64,000 nucleotides of DNA from Lentilactobacillus senioris (GCF_026798195.1 NZ_JAPQEZ010000003.1:62001-126000), one strand, 5' to 3'. Positions 48,238 through 59,191 are shown, counted from the stretch's first letter. Notes: generated from the letters alone by a model not told the origin. Program-made: numbers and translations.

Positions 48238-49095
48238 ATGGCAGTAACAATACAGTGGTTTCCCGGCCACATGGCAAAAGCAATCCGAGAGTTTGAGGAA
48301 AATATCTCTTTAGTTGATATAGTATTTGAATTAGTAGATGCTAGGGCTCCATATTCTACTTTGAATCCCGAAATCGCTAGAATTTCAGCTAATAAACCTC
48401 ATCTTTACATTCTAACCAAACGTGATTTAGCTGACGAAAAACTAACCAGACAATGGCTTAATTATTTTTATAGTCAAAATAGTGCTGCAATTGCAGTAGA
48501 TGCCAAAGGTAAATTTGGAGTTAAGGACATTTTGACTGCCATTAATCCATTATTAAAGGATAAATTGGAACGTGAACTAGCTAAGGGGATGAAACCCCGG
48601 CCTATTAGAGCCATCGCTGTTGGAGTTCCCAACGTTGGAAAATCTACGGTGCTAAACCGCTTAGTTAAACGGCGGGCTGCCCAAGTAGGTAATCGTCCAG
48701 GAGTTACAAAAGGTCAACAATGGCTCAAAGCTGACAATCATTTGGAACTGTTAGATACTCCGGGAATTTTATGGCCTAAATTTCAAGATCAATTAATTGC
48801 TGATAAATTAGCATTAACTGGTGCTATCAAGGATAGTGTCTATCATAGCGATGATATTGCTTTATTTGGCTTAGAATATTTTGTGAAGCATTATCCCCAA
48901 GCTTTGCAGGAACGTTATAAGTTAACTGAAGAAGACTTAGAATTGCCAACTGCTGACTTATTACTTTTAATTACTAAAAAAATTGGTATGCGTGATGACT
49001 ATGAACGCGCTTCTAACAGAATTATTTTGGATATGCGAAGTAAAAAAGTGGGACCGTTTACTTTGGATACGTTAGAGGACATTGATAATGAGTAA
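48238..49095 (+). CDS. rbgA: Ribosome biogenesis GTPase YlqF/RbgA
   Basis: A 285-residue circularly permuted GTPase needed for late 50S assembly. The order G4 (LTKRD near 60), G5, G1 (GVPNVGKSTVLNRL near 129), G2 and G3 (DTPGILWPKF) shows the permutation. The C-terminal ANTAR-like domain follows. The first residues IQWFPGHMAKAIRE are diagnostic. The ATG at 48238 follows AGGAGGTTACT. rnhB starts within its last codons, as in most Firmicutes. Confidence 0.95.
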   Translation: MAVTIQWFPGHMAKAIREFEENISLVDIVFELVDARAPYSTLNPEIARISANKPHLYILTKRDLADEKLTRQWLNYFYSQNSAAIAVDAKGKFGVKDILTAINPLLKDKLERELAKGMKPRPIRAIAVGVPNVGKSTVLNRLVKRRAAQVGNRPGVTKGQQWLKADNHLELLDTPGILWPKFQDQLIADKLALTGAIKDSVYHSDDIALFGLEYFVKHYPQALQERYKLTEEDLELPTADLLLLITKKIGMRDDYERASNRIILDMRSKKVGPFTLDTLEDIDNE

Positions 49096-49864
49096 ACAGT
49101 TAACCGTCAAACAAATTGAAGAGCAGTTAAAAAAGGTGGATGCACTTGATGATCCCCTTTTTTTGCGACTAAAAGAAGATCCCCGTTCAGGAGTTCAAAA
49201 AGCCATCGTTCAAAATGAACGACGGTTACATAAACAACAAGACCGCCAAATTGAATTTCAAAATCGTTTTAAGTATGAAAAAGAATTTTGGCATCAAGGT
49301 GTTAACTATGTTGCTGGTATTGATGAAGTAGGGCGCGGACCACTTGCTGGTCCAGTAGTCGCAGCTGCGGTGATTTTACCGAAAGATTTTGATTTAATTG
49401 AAGTCAACGATTCCAAACAATTATCTGCTAAACAGCGATCAATTTTGGCACCATTAATTAGACAAGAAGCGTTAGGAATTGGCATTGGGGAAATGGATAA
49501 TACGGTCATTGATCGAGTTAATATTTATAAGGCAGCTAAACTAGCGATGCAAGAAGCATTATCTAACCTGACGCCAACACCAGAACAATTAATTATCGAT
49601 GCGATGCAAATTAATACCACTATTTCTCAATTATCTTTAATCAAGGGAGATGCCAAAAGTATCAGTATTAGTGCTGCTAGTATTGTGGCCAAAGTTTATC
49701 GAGATCAGATTATGAGTCAATACGCTCAGCAGTATCCGGGGTATGGTTTTGAAAATAATGATGGATATGGAACAAAAGAGCACCTTGCCGGCTTAGAATT
49801 ACATGGAGTTACGCCGATCCACCGCCAATCATTTAGTCCGGTGAAAAAATTCATGAATGAATAG
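49088..49864 (+). CDS. rnhB: Ribonuclease HII
   Basis: A 258-residue RNase H type 2 that removes ribonucleotides from DNA. The catalytic set is in AGIDEVGRGPLAGPV (Asp, Glu near 77-79), in LSAKQR's preceding EVNDSK and in LIIDAMQIN. An N-terminal extension of about 70 basic residues precedes the core, as in other lactobacilli. I chose ATG 49088 after AGAGGACATTGATA. It overlaps rbgA by 8 bases. Confidence 0.95.
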   Translation: MSKQLTVKQIEEQLKKVDALDDPLFLRLKEDPRSGVQKAIVQNERRLHKQQDRQIEFQNRFKYEKEFWHQGVNYVAGIDEVGRGPLAGPVVAAAVILPKDFDLIEVNDSKQLSAKQRSILAPLIRQEALGIGIGEMDNTVIDRVNIYKAAKLAMQEALSNLTPTPEQLIIDAMQINTTISQLSLIKGDAKSISISAASIVAKVYRDQIMSQYAQQYPGYGFENNDGYGTKEHLAGLELHGVTPIHRQSFSPVKKFMNE

Positions 49865-49901
49865 TTATTACTTCGTATTTACCCTTAAAAGGAAGAAAGT
49901 A

Positions 49902-50771
49902 ATGAAACTTCGAGAATTATTATTAAGAATTCACCTAAGTAAAGGAATAGGGATTAAAGGGCGGTACTTAGCATTTCAATTTTTATTGAAGCAACCCTTT
50001 TTAAGTAAGGTGACTGCTCGAACCATTATTAATGCGGGGTTAGTTACCTCACAGTATCAACAGGAGTTTGAACACAGTTTTAACCAATTATTAACGAATC
50101 AACGGTTAGTCAATAAGTTAGTTGATAATGAGCAATGGATATGTATTTGTGATGCTGATTATCCGGAACGGTTACGAGAAAGTTATTTACCTCCAATTAT
50201 TTTATTTTACCGGGGTGACTGGCAACTGGTTCATAAAACTACTTTGGCGATTGTAGGTTCTAGAAAAGCTAGTACTTATTCGATCCAAGCGTTAACTAAG
50301 CTATTAACTCCAGTATGTTGTCGACAGTTAGTAATTGTATCCGGTTTAGCTAAGGGCGTTGATACTTTGGCGCACACTAGAGTTATCCAACAACATGGTA
50401 AGACCATTGCGGTAATTGGTACTGGACTAGATATTAGTTATCCAGCAAATAATCAAAAATTACAGCAATATATCGCTAATAATCATTTGTTAATTAGTGA
50501 ATATCCTAATGGCATACGGGGGCATAAAAGCCACTTCCCAGAAAGAAATCGCATCCTTGCCGGATTGGTAGAAACCATTTTGGTAACTGAGGCAGCTAAA
50601 CATTCGGGTAGTTTAATTACCGCTAATTTGGCACTCCAAAATAACCGCAATGTATTAGCAGTTCCTGGACCCATAACTAGTTCCTTATCCGTTGGTACTA
50701 ATGAACTAATTGCCGCTGGTGCTAAACCGATCCTGACTACTAAGGATCTATTAGAAGAGTTTGTTAGTTGA
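49902..50771 (+). CDS. dprA: DNA-processing protein DprA
   Basis: A 289-residue RecA loader for single-stranded DNA in natural transformation. The Rossmann-like core has VGSRKAS, VSGLAKGVDTLAH, GTGLDISYP, FPERNRILAGL and TEAAKHSGSLITAN. An N-terminal helical region (1-65) precedes it. I chose ATG 49902 after AAAGGAAGAAAGTA; a longer upstream frame lacks a ribosome site. No other competence gene is in the window, so transformability cannot be judged. Its stop codon lies inside the topA -35 box. Confidence 0.93.
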   Translation: MKLRELLLRIHLSKGIGIKGRYLAFQFLLKQPFLSKVTARTIINAGLVTSQYQQEFEHSFNQLLTNQRLVNKLVDNEQWICICDADYPERLRESYLPPIILFYRGDWQLVHKTTLAIVGSRKASTYSIQALTKLLTPVCCRQLVIVSGLAKGVDTLAHTRVIQQHGKTIAVIGTGLDISYPANNQKLQQYIANNHLLISEYPNGIRGHKSHFPERNRILAGLVETILVTEAAKHSGSLITANLALQNNRNVLAVPGPITSSLSVGTNELIAAGAKPILTTKDLLEEFVS

Positions 50772-50796
50772 CAGTTTTTAAAAGCTGCAATATTAT
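50768..50796 (+). promoter_or_regulatory. Promoter of topA
   Basis: Consensus TTGACA (50768-50773), 17 bases, TATTAT (50791-50796). The -35 box includes the dprA stop codon. The leader is about 80 bases and AT-rich. Confidence 0.82.
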
Positions 50797-50881
50797 GTGG
50801 TAGATTCGTTTTTTAAAATTTCTACTATTATATGCGCTAATATAAACAGCTAAAATCAAAAAAATTACCTAAGGAGACATA

Positions 50882-53002
50882 ATGGTAACTAGTACAACGA
50901 CTAAAAAGAAAACTAAACCAAAAGCTAAAAGAAAACCAGCCAAAAAGAATTTAGTAATTGTAGAGTCCCCAGCTAAGGCCAAAACTATTGAAAAATATTT
51001 AGGCCGCTCTTACAAAGTAATTGCTAGTAAAGGTCACGTTCGTGATTTACCAAAAAGTTCTATGGGAGTGGATATTGAACACGACTACGATCCCCATTAC
51101 ATTTCCATTCGCGGAAAAGGCGATACGATCAAAGAATTAAGAAGTGCTGCTAAAAAAGCTAAGAAAGTATATTTAGCAGCCGATCCGGATCGTGAAGGAG
51201 AATCAATTGCCTGGCACTTATCCCATATTTTAAAATTAGATCCTAACGATGATAACCGAGTGGTCTTTAATGAAATCACTAAAGATGCAGTGAAAGAATC
51301 GTTTAATCATCCTAGAAGTATTGACATGGACTTAGTCGATGCTCAACAGGCCAGAAGAATTTTAGACCGATTAGTAGGATACTCGATTTCACCTTTATTG
51401 TGGCAAAAAGTCAAAAAGGGCCTGAGTGCCGGTCGAGTGCAATCTATTGCTCTATGGTTAATCATCGAACGGGAAAAAGAAATCAATGCTTTTAAGCCAG
51501 AAGAATATTGGACCATCGATTCAGAGTTTAAAAAAGGGCGTTCAAAATTTAAGGCTTCATTTTACGGGGTAAATGGTAAGAAAAAGGATCTGCCAAACAA
51601 TGACGTTGTTCAAGAAATCCTTAAGCAATTAAATCCCAAAGCGCCATTTGATATTACCAAGGTCACCAAAAAAGAACGTAAACGCCAACCTCAGCCACCA
51701 TTTACTACTAGTACCATGCAACAAGAAGCTAACCGTAAATTAAATTACCGGACTAGAAAAACCATGATGGCAGCTCAACAATTGTATGAAGGAATTAATT
51801 TGGGCAAGGAAGGCAATCAAGGCCTAATTACCTATATGAGAACTGATTCTACGCGGATCTCAGCCGTTGCTAAGCATGAAGCAGCTCAATACCTTCATGA
51901 TGAATTAGGCGAGCAATATGCTGCTACTAAGCCGATTAAAGGTAAATTACCAGAAGGAGCCCAAGATGCCCATGAGGCTATTCGGCCCACTTCAGTATTT
52001 AGAACCCCAGAAAGCGTTAAGGAATACCTAACTAAAGATCAATTCAGATTGTATCAAATGATTTGGTCTCGCTTTGTTGCCAGTCAAATGACTCCAGCCG
52101 TTATGGACACCATGACAGTTACTATTGATCAAAATAACGTTACTTTTAGAGCCAATGGTTCTAAAATGAAGTTTGATGGGTTCTTAAAAATTTACGGCGA
52201 TGGCAAAGAAAAGGATAATTTACTTCCTGACTTGGCAGTTGGCGATCAAGTCGATTTGGTTAATAATAATCCGGATCAACATTTCACTCAGCCGCCTGCT
52301 CGTTATAGCGAAGCTACGTTGATTAAAACCTTGGAAGAAAAAGGGGTGGGAAGACCATCAACCTATTCTCCAACTCTAGAAACTATCCAACGTCGTTATT
52401 ACGTTAAATTAGTCGGTAAACGTTTTGAACCTACCGAATTAGGTGAAATTGTTAATTCTATTATCGTAGATTATTTCCCAGATATTGTTAACGTTGACTT
52501 TACTGCTAATCTAGAAAATGAACTAGATGAAATTGAAGAAGGTCAAGAAAACTGGGTTAAAGTAATTGATGAGTTTTACCAACCATTTTCAACGGAAGTG
52601 CAAAAAGCCACTGAAAATATGGAAAAAGTGCAAATCAAAGATGAGCCTGCTGGGTTTAACTGTGATATCTGTGGGGCACCAATGGTAGTTAAGATGGGGC
52701 GCTATGGTAAATTTCATGCTTGTTCTCGTTTCCCTGATTGTCGTAATACAAAAGCGATTGTCAAAGAAATTGGAGTTACTTGTCCTAAATGTCATGAAGG
52801 CCAAGTGATTGAACGTAAATCTAAGAAGAATCGGGTCTTTTATGGTTGTTCACGCTTTCCAGAATGTGATTTTGTTTCCTGGGATAAACCAGTAGGACGT
52901 AATTGTCCTAAAGATCAATATTTCTTAGTAGAAAAGAAAATTAAGGGTGGAACTCAGGTTGTTTGTCCTAATGGCGACTACGAAGAAGCACCACAAAAAT
53001 AA
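50882..53002 (+). CDS. topA: DNA topoisomerase I
   Basis: A 706-residue type IA topoisomerase that relaxes negative supercoils. The TOPRIM domain has [17 protein letters not shown] and [13 protein letters not shown]; the active Tyr318 is in TYMRTDST. Two clear four-Cys zinc ribbons follow (CDICGAP...CSRFPDC and CPKCHEG...CSRFPEC), plus a degenerate third (NCPKDQ...VVCPNGDY). The first 22 residues are very Lys-rich. ATG follows AAGGAGACATA. Confidence 0.96.
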   Translation: MVTSTTTKKKTKPKAKRKPAKKNLVIVESPAKAKTIEKYLGRSYKVIASKGHVRDLPKSSMGVDIEHDYDPHYISIRGKGDTIKELRSAAKKAKKVYLAADPDREGESIAWHLSHILKLDPNDDNRVVFNEITKDAVKESFNHPRSIDMDLVDAQQARRILDRLVGYSISPLLWQKVKKGLSAGRVQSIALWLIIEREKEINAFKPEEYWTIDSEFKKGRSKFKASFYGVNGKKKDLPNNDVVQEILKQLNPKAPFDITKVTKKERKRQPQPPFTTSTMQQEANRKLNYRTRKTMMAAQQLYEGINLGKEGNQGLITYMRTDSTRISAVAKHEAAQYLHDELGEQYAATKPIKGKLPEGAQDAHEAIRPTSVFRTPESVKEYLTKDQFRLYQMIWSRFVASQMTPAVMDTMTVTIDQNNVTFRANGSKMKFDGFLKIYGDGKEKDNLLPDLAVGDQVDLVNNNPDQHFTQPPARYSEATLIKTLEEKGVGRPSTYSPTLETIQRRYYVKLVGKRFEPTELGEIVNSIIVDYFPDIVNVDFTANLENELDEIEEGQENWVKVIDEFYQPFSTEVQKATENMEKVQIKDEPAGFNCDICGAPMVVKMGRYGKFHACSRFPDCRNTKAIVKEIGVTCPKCHEGQVIERKSKKNRVFYGCSRFPECDFVSWDKPVGRNCPKDQYFLVEKKIKGGTQVVCPNGDYEEAPQK

Positions 53003-53003
53003 T

Positions 53004-53041
53004 AAAAAAGCAATTCGAAAATATTTTCGAATTGCTTTTTT
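53004..53041. terminator. Bidirectional terminator between topA and yjeM
   Basis: AAAAAAGCAATTCGAAAAT and ATTTTCGAATTGCTTTTTT are self-complementary and serve both convergent genes. Confidence 0.92.
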
Positions 53042-53042
53042 A

Positions 53043-54527
53043 TTATTTATTTTTATTACTACGAAACGAGTAGAAAATTAAAGCTACACTTCCGAAGAAT
53101 AATGGACCCATGATTGTCCAAAAGGCAGTGACATAGTCGTGTGCCAAAATGGGTTGAAGGGCCGTGAAGATAATTCCTAGGGAAATTACGATTAAAATAA
53201 CTACCACAATTAAATTAGTAATGATTGGATTCTTGTACGCAACAAATGGCCGTTCAATATTTTGTTTCTTCTTAAAGAATGGAAAGGCTCCAATAAGGAA
53301 CAAGAATGGCACTGAGGTTGAGATGTTGCCCATATCAGTCAAAATTAAATAAAATTTTTGAGCTCCAGCACCACCAAAGGCAATCAGAAGAATGAAAACT
53401 GCTACAATACCAGCTTGAAGCCACATTGCAAACGCAGGCATGCCAGCTTTATTTAGTTTAGTCATTTTTTTAGGCCAGAGTTCTTTTGGTGATCCCATGA
53501 TAAATGATTTTAGTGGTGAGTATGTCAAAATAAAAAAGGAACCACAGTATGCAAAAAACATGCTTAAACCAGTAAAACGTGAAAGTAAAGAACCGATCAT
53601 TGCTGAAGTACCGTTAGAAAGTCCTAAACTATGTCCAAAGAAGTTACCTAAATTATTCATTAATACATACGTAACATTTCCTAATGTAACCTTATCACCA
53701 CTGATTACGTTCATCCAATTAGTACTAATCCCCCAAAGAAAGATAGACAATGAATAAAAAATAGTAATGAAAAAGGCTGCAAACATAATCCCTTTAGGGA
53801 AAGTCTTTTCTGGTTGATCTAAATCATCGACTAAGCCACTCATAGATTCCATTCCAGCGTAAGCAAAGATAGCATATACCACGAAGGACATTACTGCGAT
53901 AGGCGAACCAAATTGTGGATTAGGGGACTTAACAAAACTAGAGATCCCATGAATAGGTTGTTGCAATTCGCCATGGTTAACAATTAATAAGATAATGGAA
54001 GAAACAAAGAAAATTCCCGTTAAGACCATTACGAAAACCCCACCAATCGATGCAATTCTAGCAATTGATTTAACTCCGCGGGTGGTAAAGAAGGTTACTA
54101 AAATCATCCAACATAAAGCTAATAAACCAACCGTTTGAACGGAGGTTAACCCTAGAAAATGCCAATTTTGAGTTTGATCAGAACCAAAAATTAAAGTGGA
54201 TAGTGGTATCCACACTTTAGAAGATGTTGAAACCATCCAGATTACCCAAGTGGAAAGCCAGATAAAGGTTCCTACAAAGGCAAAGCGATCACCAACGGAT
54301 TCAGATAACCAAGAATAAAAACCACCATGAGACTCTTTAAAAGCGGCGCCATACTCAGCAAACATTAAACCTGAAGGTAAGAAAAAGATAATGGCAGCAA
54401 AAATGTACCAAATGATACTAGCATAACCCATTTGAGCAAAGGCAATGGGGGTGTTAGCAAAACCATAGATAGAACTAAAAATCATTAAAATTAGTCCCAC
54501 TAAGGAAATTTTAGCTTTATTTTCCAT
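53043..54527 (-). CDS. yjeM: Glutamate/GABA-family amino acid antiporter YjeM
   Basis: A 494-residue APC-superfamily permease with about 12 membrane helices. The sequence closely follows E. coli YjeM along its length, for example SLVGLILMIFSSIYGFAN, IWMVSTSSKVWIP, PEKTFPKGIMFAA and LWGISTNW. This group lies within the glutamate/GABA antiporter family, but the substrate of YjeM is not firmly established. It starts 12 bases after pepD, so dipeptide cleavage and amino acid exchange are probably coexpressed. The ATG at 54527 follows AAGGAGTTATCTCT. Confidence 0.85.
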   Translation of the reverse strand: MENKAKISLVGLILMIFSSIYGFANTPIAFAQMGYASIIWYIFAAIIFFLPSGLMFAEYGAAFKESHGGFYSWLSESVGDRFAFVGTFIWLSTWVIWMVSTSSKVWIPLSTLIFGSDQTQNWHFLGLTSVQTVGLLALCWMILVTFFTTRGVKSIARIASIGGVFVMVLTGIFFVSSIILLIVNHGELQQPIHGISSFVKSPNPQFGSPIAVMSFVVYAIFAYAGMESMSGLVDDLDQPEKTFPKGIMFAAFFITIFYSLSIFLWGISTNWMNVISGDKVTLGNVTYVLMNNLGNFFGHSLGLSNGTSAMIGSLLSRFTGLSMFFAYCGSFFILTYSPLKSFIMGSPKELWPKKMTKLNKAGMPAFAMWLQAGIVAVFILLIAFGGAGAQKFYLILTDMGNISTSVPFLFLIGAFPFFKKKQNIERPFVAYKNPIITNLIVVVILIVISLGIIFTALQPILAHDYVTAFWTIMGPLFFGSVALIFYSFRSNKNK

Positions 54528-54539
54528 AGAGATAACTCC

Positions 54540-55970
54540 TTATAAATTCGTATCGTGCTTGTAGTTAAGTGGTGATAAATCGGTAGCCAAAGTGATTAAG
54601 TCACTGGCTAATTGACGGTACCTAGTTAATCCCAATTCTGCATTTTGAAAATTAACTTTAGTTAATAACGTTTTTAATTCAATTCCAGAATGATAGACTG
54701 CTTTTTGATCAGTTTCAGAAATAACTTGACCAAATTTTTGCCGGAGTTCTGCTTGAACATCTTGAAGTTTAGGTTCGAATAATCCGTAATGAGCATCTAC
54801 TAAAACACTAGCATGTTTATAGACCCAGTACGCATTTTCGGGATTAAACTTAGGTCGAGCCTGGTGGTAGCTATCAGGAGTTTGAGTAGCACCCGCGTAA
54901 AACGGAACGAAAGTACTTTCCGCTGCTACTCCCATAGCTAACCACTGAATTCCAGCAGCTTCTTTTGGCATATTGGGCCGTAATTGTAAAACATGAGCTT
55001 CTTGAGTTTTAGCCAAACTTACTGGACGGAATCGTTTTTTATCTGCGGGTGAACCGGCGCCAACTGGATCATATTGGGTTCCCTGGTAGTGAGATGCTAA
55101 ATAGGCTTGGGCATCATTTACACTTAATTTCCGGCTAGCTTTATTAATAAAAGGCATATTATTACTAGTAGGAGTGAATTCTAGTTCAGGTGAAAACATC
55201 TTTAATCCGTACCATACTCGAGGATAGTTATAATACTGGTCCTGTAAACTATCGGTTCCAAAAATATTCCTGAAGTTAAAAGAGCCATCTAATGCTGGAT
55301 TTAAATTATTTTTAGTTACAAATTCAACAATGGAAGGGGCCCACATAAAGTTTTCATGATCATTAAAATCAATTTCTTGAATTGCCAATTGATTAGATAC
55401 GACTGCATAACTATCGTCAGGAATTCGTTGAGCCACCCATTGATGACCACCTGCAGTTTCCATATACCAAACTTCTTCTAAATCAGCAAATAAAATACCA
55501 TTGGTTTCACAAGTTCCGTAACGTTCAATAATTTGTCCCAGACGTAAAATGCCTTCGCGAGCTGTTTTTACATATGGCAGTATTACATTAATCATCGCTT
55601 CTTCGCCGATCCCGTCAGCCACCAATGGATCAACACTTAAAACATTATCATTAGTGTAGGCACTTTCCGTAGCACTCATAGCAACATTAAATTCATTAAT
55701 GCCGTCTTCTTCAAAATAACCTTCATCCAAGGTCCATTCCGGAGTTGCTGAATACTTATAAGCCACTTTAGGCAAAGAAAGTTCAAATTTATTTGCATTA
55801 GACTTAAAAATCTGAGGAGTTTCGTGTGTTTTCCCAGGGTGAATGATATAATTTTTCGGCCATGCTGCTTTACTATCTTCATTACGGCCAATCATAATAG
55901 AGCCATCAATACTGGCTTTTTTACCAATTAAAATACTTGTACAAGCCGAATATAATTGTTTTTCAATCAA
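54540..55970 (-). CDS. pepD: C69-family dipeptidase (PepD)
   Basis: A 476-residue cytosolic dipeptidase of the Ntn-hydrolase C69 family. The nucleophile is Cys10 in YSACTSILIG, which becomes N-terminal after self-cleavage of a short propeptide. GSIMIGRNEDSKAAWPKNY follows, and MSATESAYTND is another family segment. The start is TTG at 55970, 8 bases after AAAGGAG on the reverse strand; a nearby ATG is out of frame. It probably forms an operon with yjeM downstream. Confidence 0.9.
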   Translation of the reverse strand: MIEKQLYSACTSILIGKKASIDGSIMIGRNEDSKAAWPKNYIIHPGKTHETPQIFKSNANKFELSLPKVAYKYSATPEWTLDEGYFEEDGINEFNVAMSATESAYTNDNVLSVDPLVADGIGEEAMINVILPYVKTAREGILRLGQIIERYGTCETNGILFADLEEVWYMETAGGHQWVAQRIPDDSYAVVSNQLAIQEIDFNDHENFMWAPSIVEFVTKNNLNPALDGSFNFRNIFGTDSLQDQYYNYPRVWYGLKMFSPELEFTPTSNNMPFINKASRKLSVNDAQAYLASHYQGTQYDPVGAGSPADKKRFRPVSLAKTQEAHVLQLRPNMPKEAAGIQWLAMGVAAESTFVPFYAGATQTPDSYHQARPKFNPENAYWVYKHASVLVDAHYGLFEPKLQDVQAELRQKFGQVISETDQKAVYHSGIELKTLLTKVNFQNAELGLTRYRQLASDLITLATDLSPLNYKHDTNL

Positions 55971-56000
55971 TTTTCATTCTCCTTTTTTAAATATTTTTTA

Positions 56001-56009
56001 ATTTTATCA
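56001..56009 (-). promoter_or_regulatory. Probable promoter element of pepD
   Basis: On the reverse strand TGATAAAAT is an extended -10 (TAAAAT at 56006-56001), 31 bases before the TTG. No good -35 is visible in the AT-rich region. Confidence 0.4.
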
Positions 56010-56105
56010 TATCTTGAATAATGCGGATCTGTTTTTGCAAATTTTTTTCATAAATATACATTAAAAAGCTTTATTTTCAGAAAATTAAATATTATTAAGC
56101 AGGGT

Positions 56106-56134
56106 TTGAATGAAACGGTTTCTTAAGGTACAAT
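56106..56134 (+). promoter_or_regulatory. Promoter of the tautomerase pair
   Basis: TTGAAT (56106-56111), 17 bases, TACAAT (56129-56134). The palindrome GAAACGGTTTC lies within the spacer. Confidence 0.65.
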
Positions 56135-56170
56135 TAGAAAAGATTCAATCCGTGACCGAGGAGGGTAACT

Positions 56171-56329
56171 ATGCCAATTGTTAATATTGACTTGCGTGAA
56201 GGGCAAGACCCCAAACAAATTAAAGCGCTGGTTGCAGATGTTACACAAGCAATTGCTAAGAATGCTGTTGTTCCAGAAGAACGTGTCCATATCATCGTCA
56301 ATGAACACGACGAAGAACACTTTAGCTAA
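56171..56329 (+). CDS. 4-oxalocrotonate tautomerase family protein, copy 1
   Basis: A 52-residue protein beginning MPIVNIDLREGQDPKQIKAL, with the catalytic Pro that becomes residue 1 after Met removal. The family enzymes shift keto-enol double bonds and assemble as hexamers. The C-terminus is short (VNEHDEEHFS), about 10 residues less than the second copy. The ATG at 56171 follows GAGGAGGGTAACT. The physiological substrate is unknown. Confidence 0.82.
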   Translation: MPIVNIDLREGQDPKQIKALVADVTQAIAKNAVVPEERVHIIVNEHDEEHFS

Positions 56330-56352
56330 TAGCAGTTAACTTTAAAGAGTCA

Positions 56353-56383
56353 TCAGCGAGATGGCCTTTTTGCTGACCGCTGA
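56353..56383 (+). repeat. Stem-loop between the two tautomerase genes
   Basis: TCAGCG (56353-56358) and CGCTGA (56378-56383) can pair, with GGC and GCT arms nested inside. There is no T-run after it, so mRNA processing or translation control is more likely than termination. Confidence 0.45.
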
Positions 56384-56404
56384 GATAACTTTAGGAGGGT
56401 AATT

Positions 56405-56593
56405 ATGCCAATTGTTAAAATCAATTTAGTTGCCGGACGTACCCAAGAACAATTACGAGGAATCGTTCAAGACGTTACCAAAGCCGTAGTAAAAAACACG
56501 GGTTGTCAGGATTCTGACGTTCACGTGATTTTAAATGAAATGCAACCTGACCATTACAGTGTTGGTGGCGTTCTAAAAAGTGATGAAAAATAA
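56405..56593 (+). CDS. 4-oxalocrotonate tautomerase family protein, copy 2
   Basis: A 62-residue paralogue of the preceding gene, beginning MPIVKINLVAGRTQEQLRGI with Pro at mature position 1. Its middle (VTKAVVKNTGCQDSDVHVILNEM) aligns with copy 1, and its tail HYSVGGVLKSDEK is the normal tautomerase C-terminus. The ATG follows TAGGAGGGTAATT. The two copies may form a mixed hexamer; that is an inference. A terminator follows. Confidence 0.85.
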   Translation: MPIVKINLVAGRTQEQLRGIVQDVTKAVVKNTGCQDSDVHVILNEMQPDHYSVGGVLKSDEK

Positions 56594-56598
56594 CAATT

Positions 56599-56625
56599 AA
56601 AAACCTAGGTTCCCCTAGGTTTTTG
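56599..56625 (+). terminator. Intrinsic terminator after the tautomerase pair
   Basis: AAAACCTAGG and CCTAGGTTTTT enclose TTCC, ending in a short T-run. Confidence 0.85.
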
Positions 56626-56711
56626 ACTATATAACAACGAATTTTAATTAACTAGATGATTAATATCATTTAGTTTTCGTAGTATGGTTGCTACATACTT
56701 ATTAAAATTAG

Positions 56712-58232
<1,521 letters not shown>

Positions 58233-58234
58233 CT

Positions 58235-58271
58235 AAAAAAGCCAACACTAAAAATTAGTGTTGGCTTTTTT
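58235..58271. terminator. Bidirectional terminator between glpK and the Cof-type gene
   Basis: AAAAAAGCCAACACTAA and TTAGTGTTGGCTTTTTT flank a short A-rich loop. Confidence 0.92.
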
Positions 58272-58280
58272 AACAGTTAA

Positions 58281-59114
58281 TTATTCGGCTATTTGTAAGT
58301 CTAACTGGTGGTTCAAAAACTTAGCAACGCCATCTTCTTCGTTGGTATACTTAGTAATCACGTTGGCTGCTTTTTGAATACTAGGAATCGCATTTTTCAT
58401 AGCAACTCCTAATCCAGCATAGTCAATCATGGTAGTATCGTTGTGTTCATCACCAATTGCAATAATGTCAGCTTGAGAAATACCATAATAGTCTGACAAT
58501 ATTTTAACGCCAGTTGCTTTTTGAACTCCTTTGGCAGCAATTTCGACAATTGAATACTTGCCACCCCAAGGTGAAATACTAACCTGATCACCAAAATTAG
58601 TTTCTACATAGGAAGTCATGGTTACCATCGCTTCTGGTTCCACGGCTACCGTAATGCTAATTGGGTTGTGATGGTCTTGAAGGTTTTGGTGAGTTAATTG
58701 TTGCCCTGCCTTTAAAATAGTAGGAAAGAAACCCATATCAATGGTAGCTCCACGATTAGCCATAAATAAATCTCGGCCTTCAATAGCGATTAATTTAATT
58801 CCCAACTCACTTTTTTTACTTAATAATTCCGCCACAATATCCTTATCAACATTGTATTCATATTCTAACGGCCATTTCTCGTGAGGTAGAATCCCCAGGT
58901 TGCCGTTAAAATTAATCATTGGTGATTTTAACCCTAATTGGTCGTAAAATTGTTCTGAAATTCGGTTAGGTCTGCCCGTAACGATACTAACTACGTGACC
59001 GGCTTGAACCGCTGTATTAAGGGTTTTAATAGTTAAGTCACTTAATTGGGAGTTATTATTTAACGTTGTGCCGTCTAGATCCAGCGCAATTAATTTCTTA
59101 TTAATACTAATCAC
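58281..59114 (-). CDS. Cof-type HAD-superfamily phosphatase
   Basis: A 277-residue HAD phosphatase of the Cof/IIB type, acting on small phosphorylated metabolites. Motif I is ALDLDGTTLNN (about 9-19), motif II VSIVTGRPNR, and motif IV IAIGDEHNDTTMIDYAG; a cap domain lies between. The start shown is GTG at 59114, but this codon is part of the strong ribosome site GAGGTGAT. A better-spaced start would be the ATT at 59105 (MNKKLIALDLDG). The substrate is not predictable. Confidence 0.88.
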   Translation of the reverse strand: MISINKKLIALDLDGTTLNNNSQLSDLTIKTLNTAVQAGHVVSIVTGRPNRISEQFYDQLGLKSPMINFNGNLGILPHEKWPLEYEYNVDKDIVAELLSKKSELGIKLIAIEGRDLFMANRGATIDMGFFPTILKAGQQLTHQNLQDHHNPISITVAVEPEAMVTMTSYVETNFGDQVSISPWGGKYSIVEIAAKGVQKATGVKILSDYYGISQADIIAIGDEHNDTTMIDYAGLGVAMKNAIPSIQKAANVITKYTNEEDGVAKFLNHQLDLQIAE

Positions 59115-59134
59115 CTCAATATTGTCTCATATCA

Positions 59135-59143
59135 TGTTATAAT
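59135..59143 (+). promoter_or_regulatory. Extended -10 promoter of the rRNA methyltransferase gene
   Basis: TGTTATAAT contains a perfect TATAAT at 59138-59143 with a TG extension. The -35 region is weak. It lies in the 77-base gap between divergent genes. Confidence 0.6.
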
Positions 59144-59191
59144 ATCTAAATGTGTGTCAATAGTCAATTGAAAAACTTGTAGGAGGTCCTT

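Noticed and set aside
56109-56125. Palindrome GAAACGGTTTC as a CcpA cre site
   Set aside because: Spacing around the central CG does not match the cre consensus; I list it only as a palindrome in the promoter spacer.
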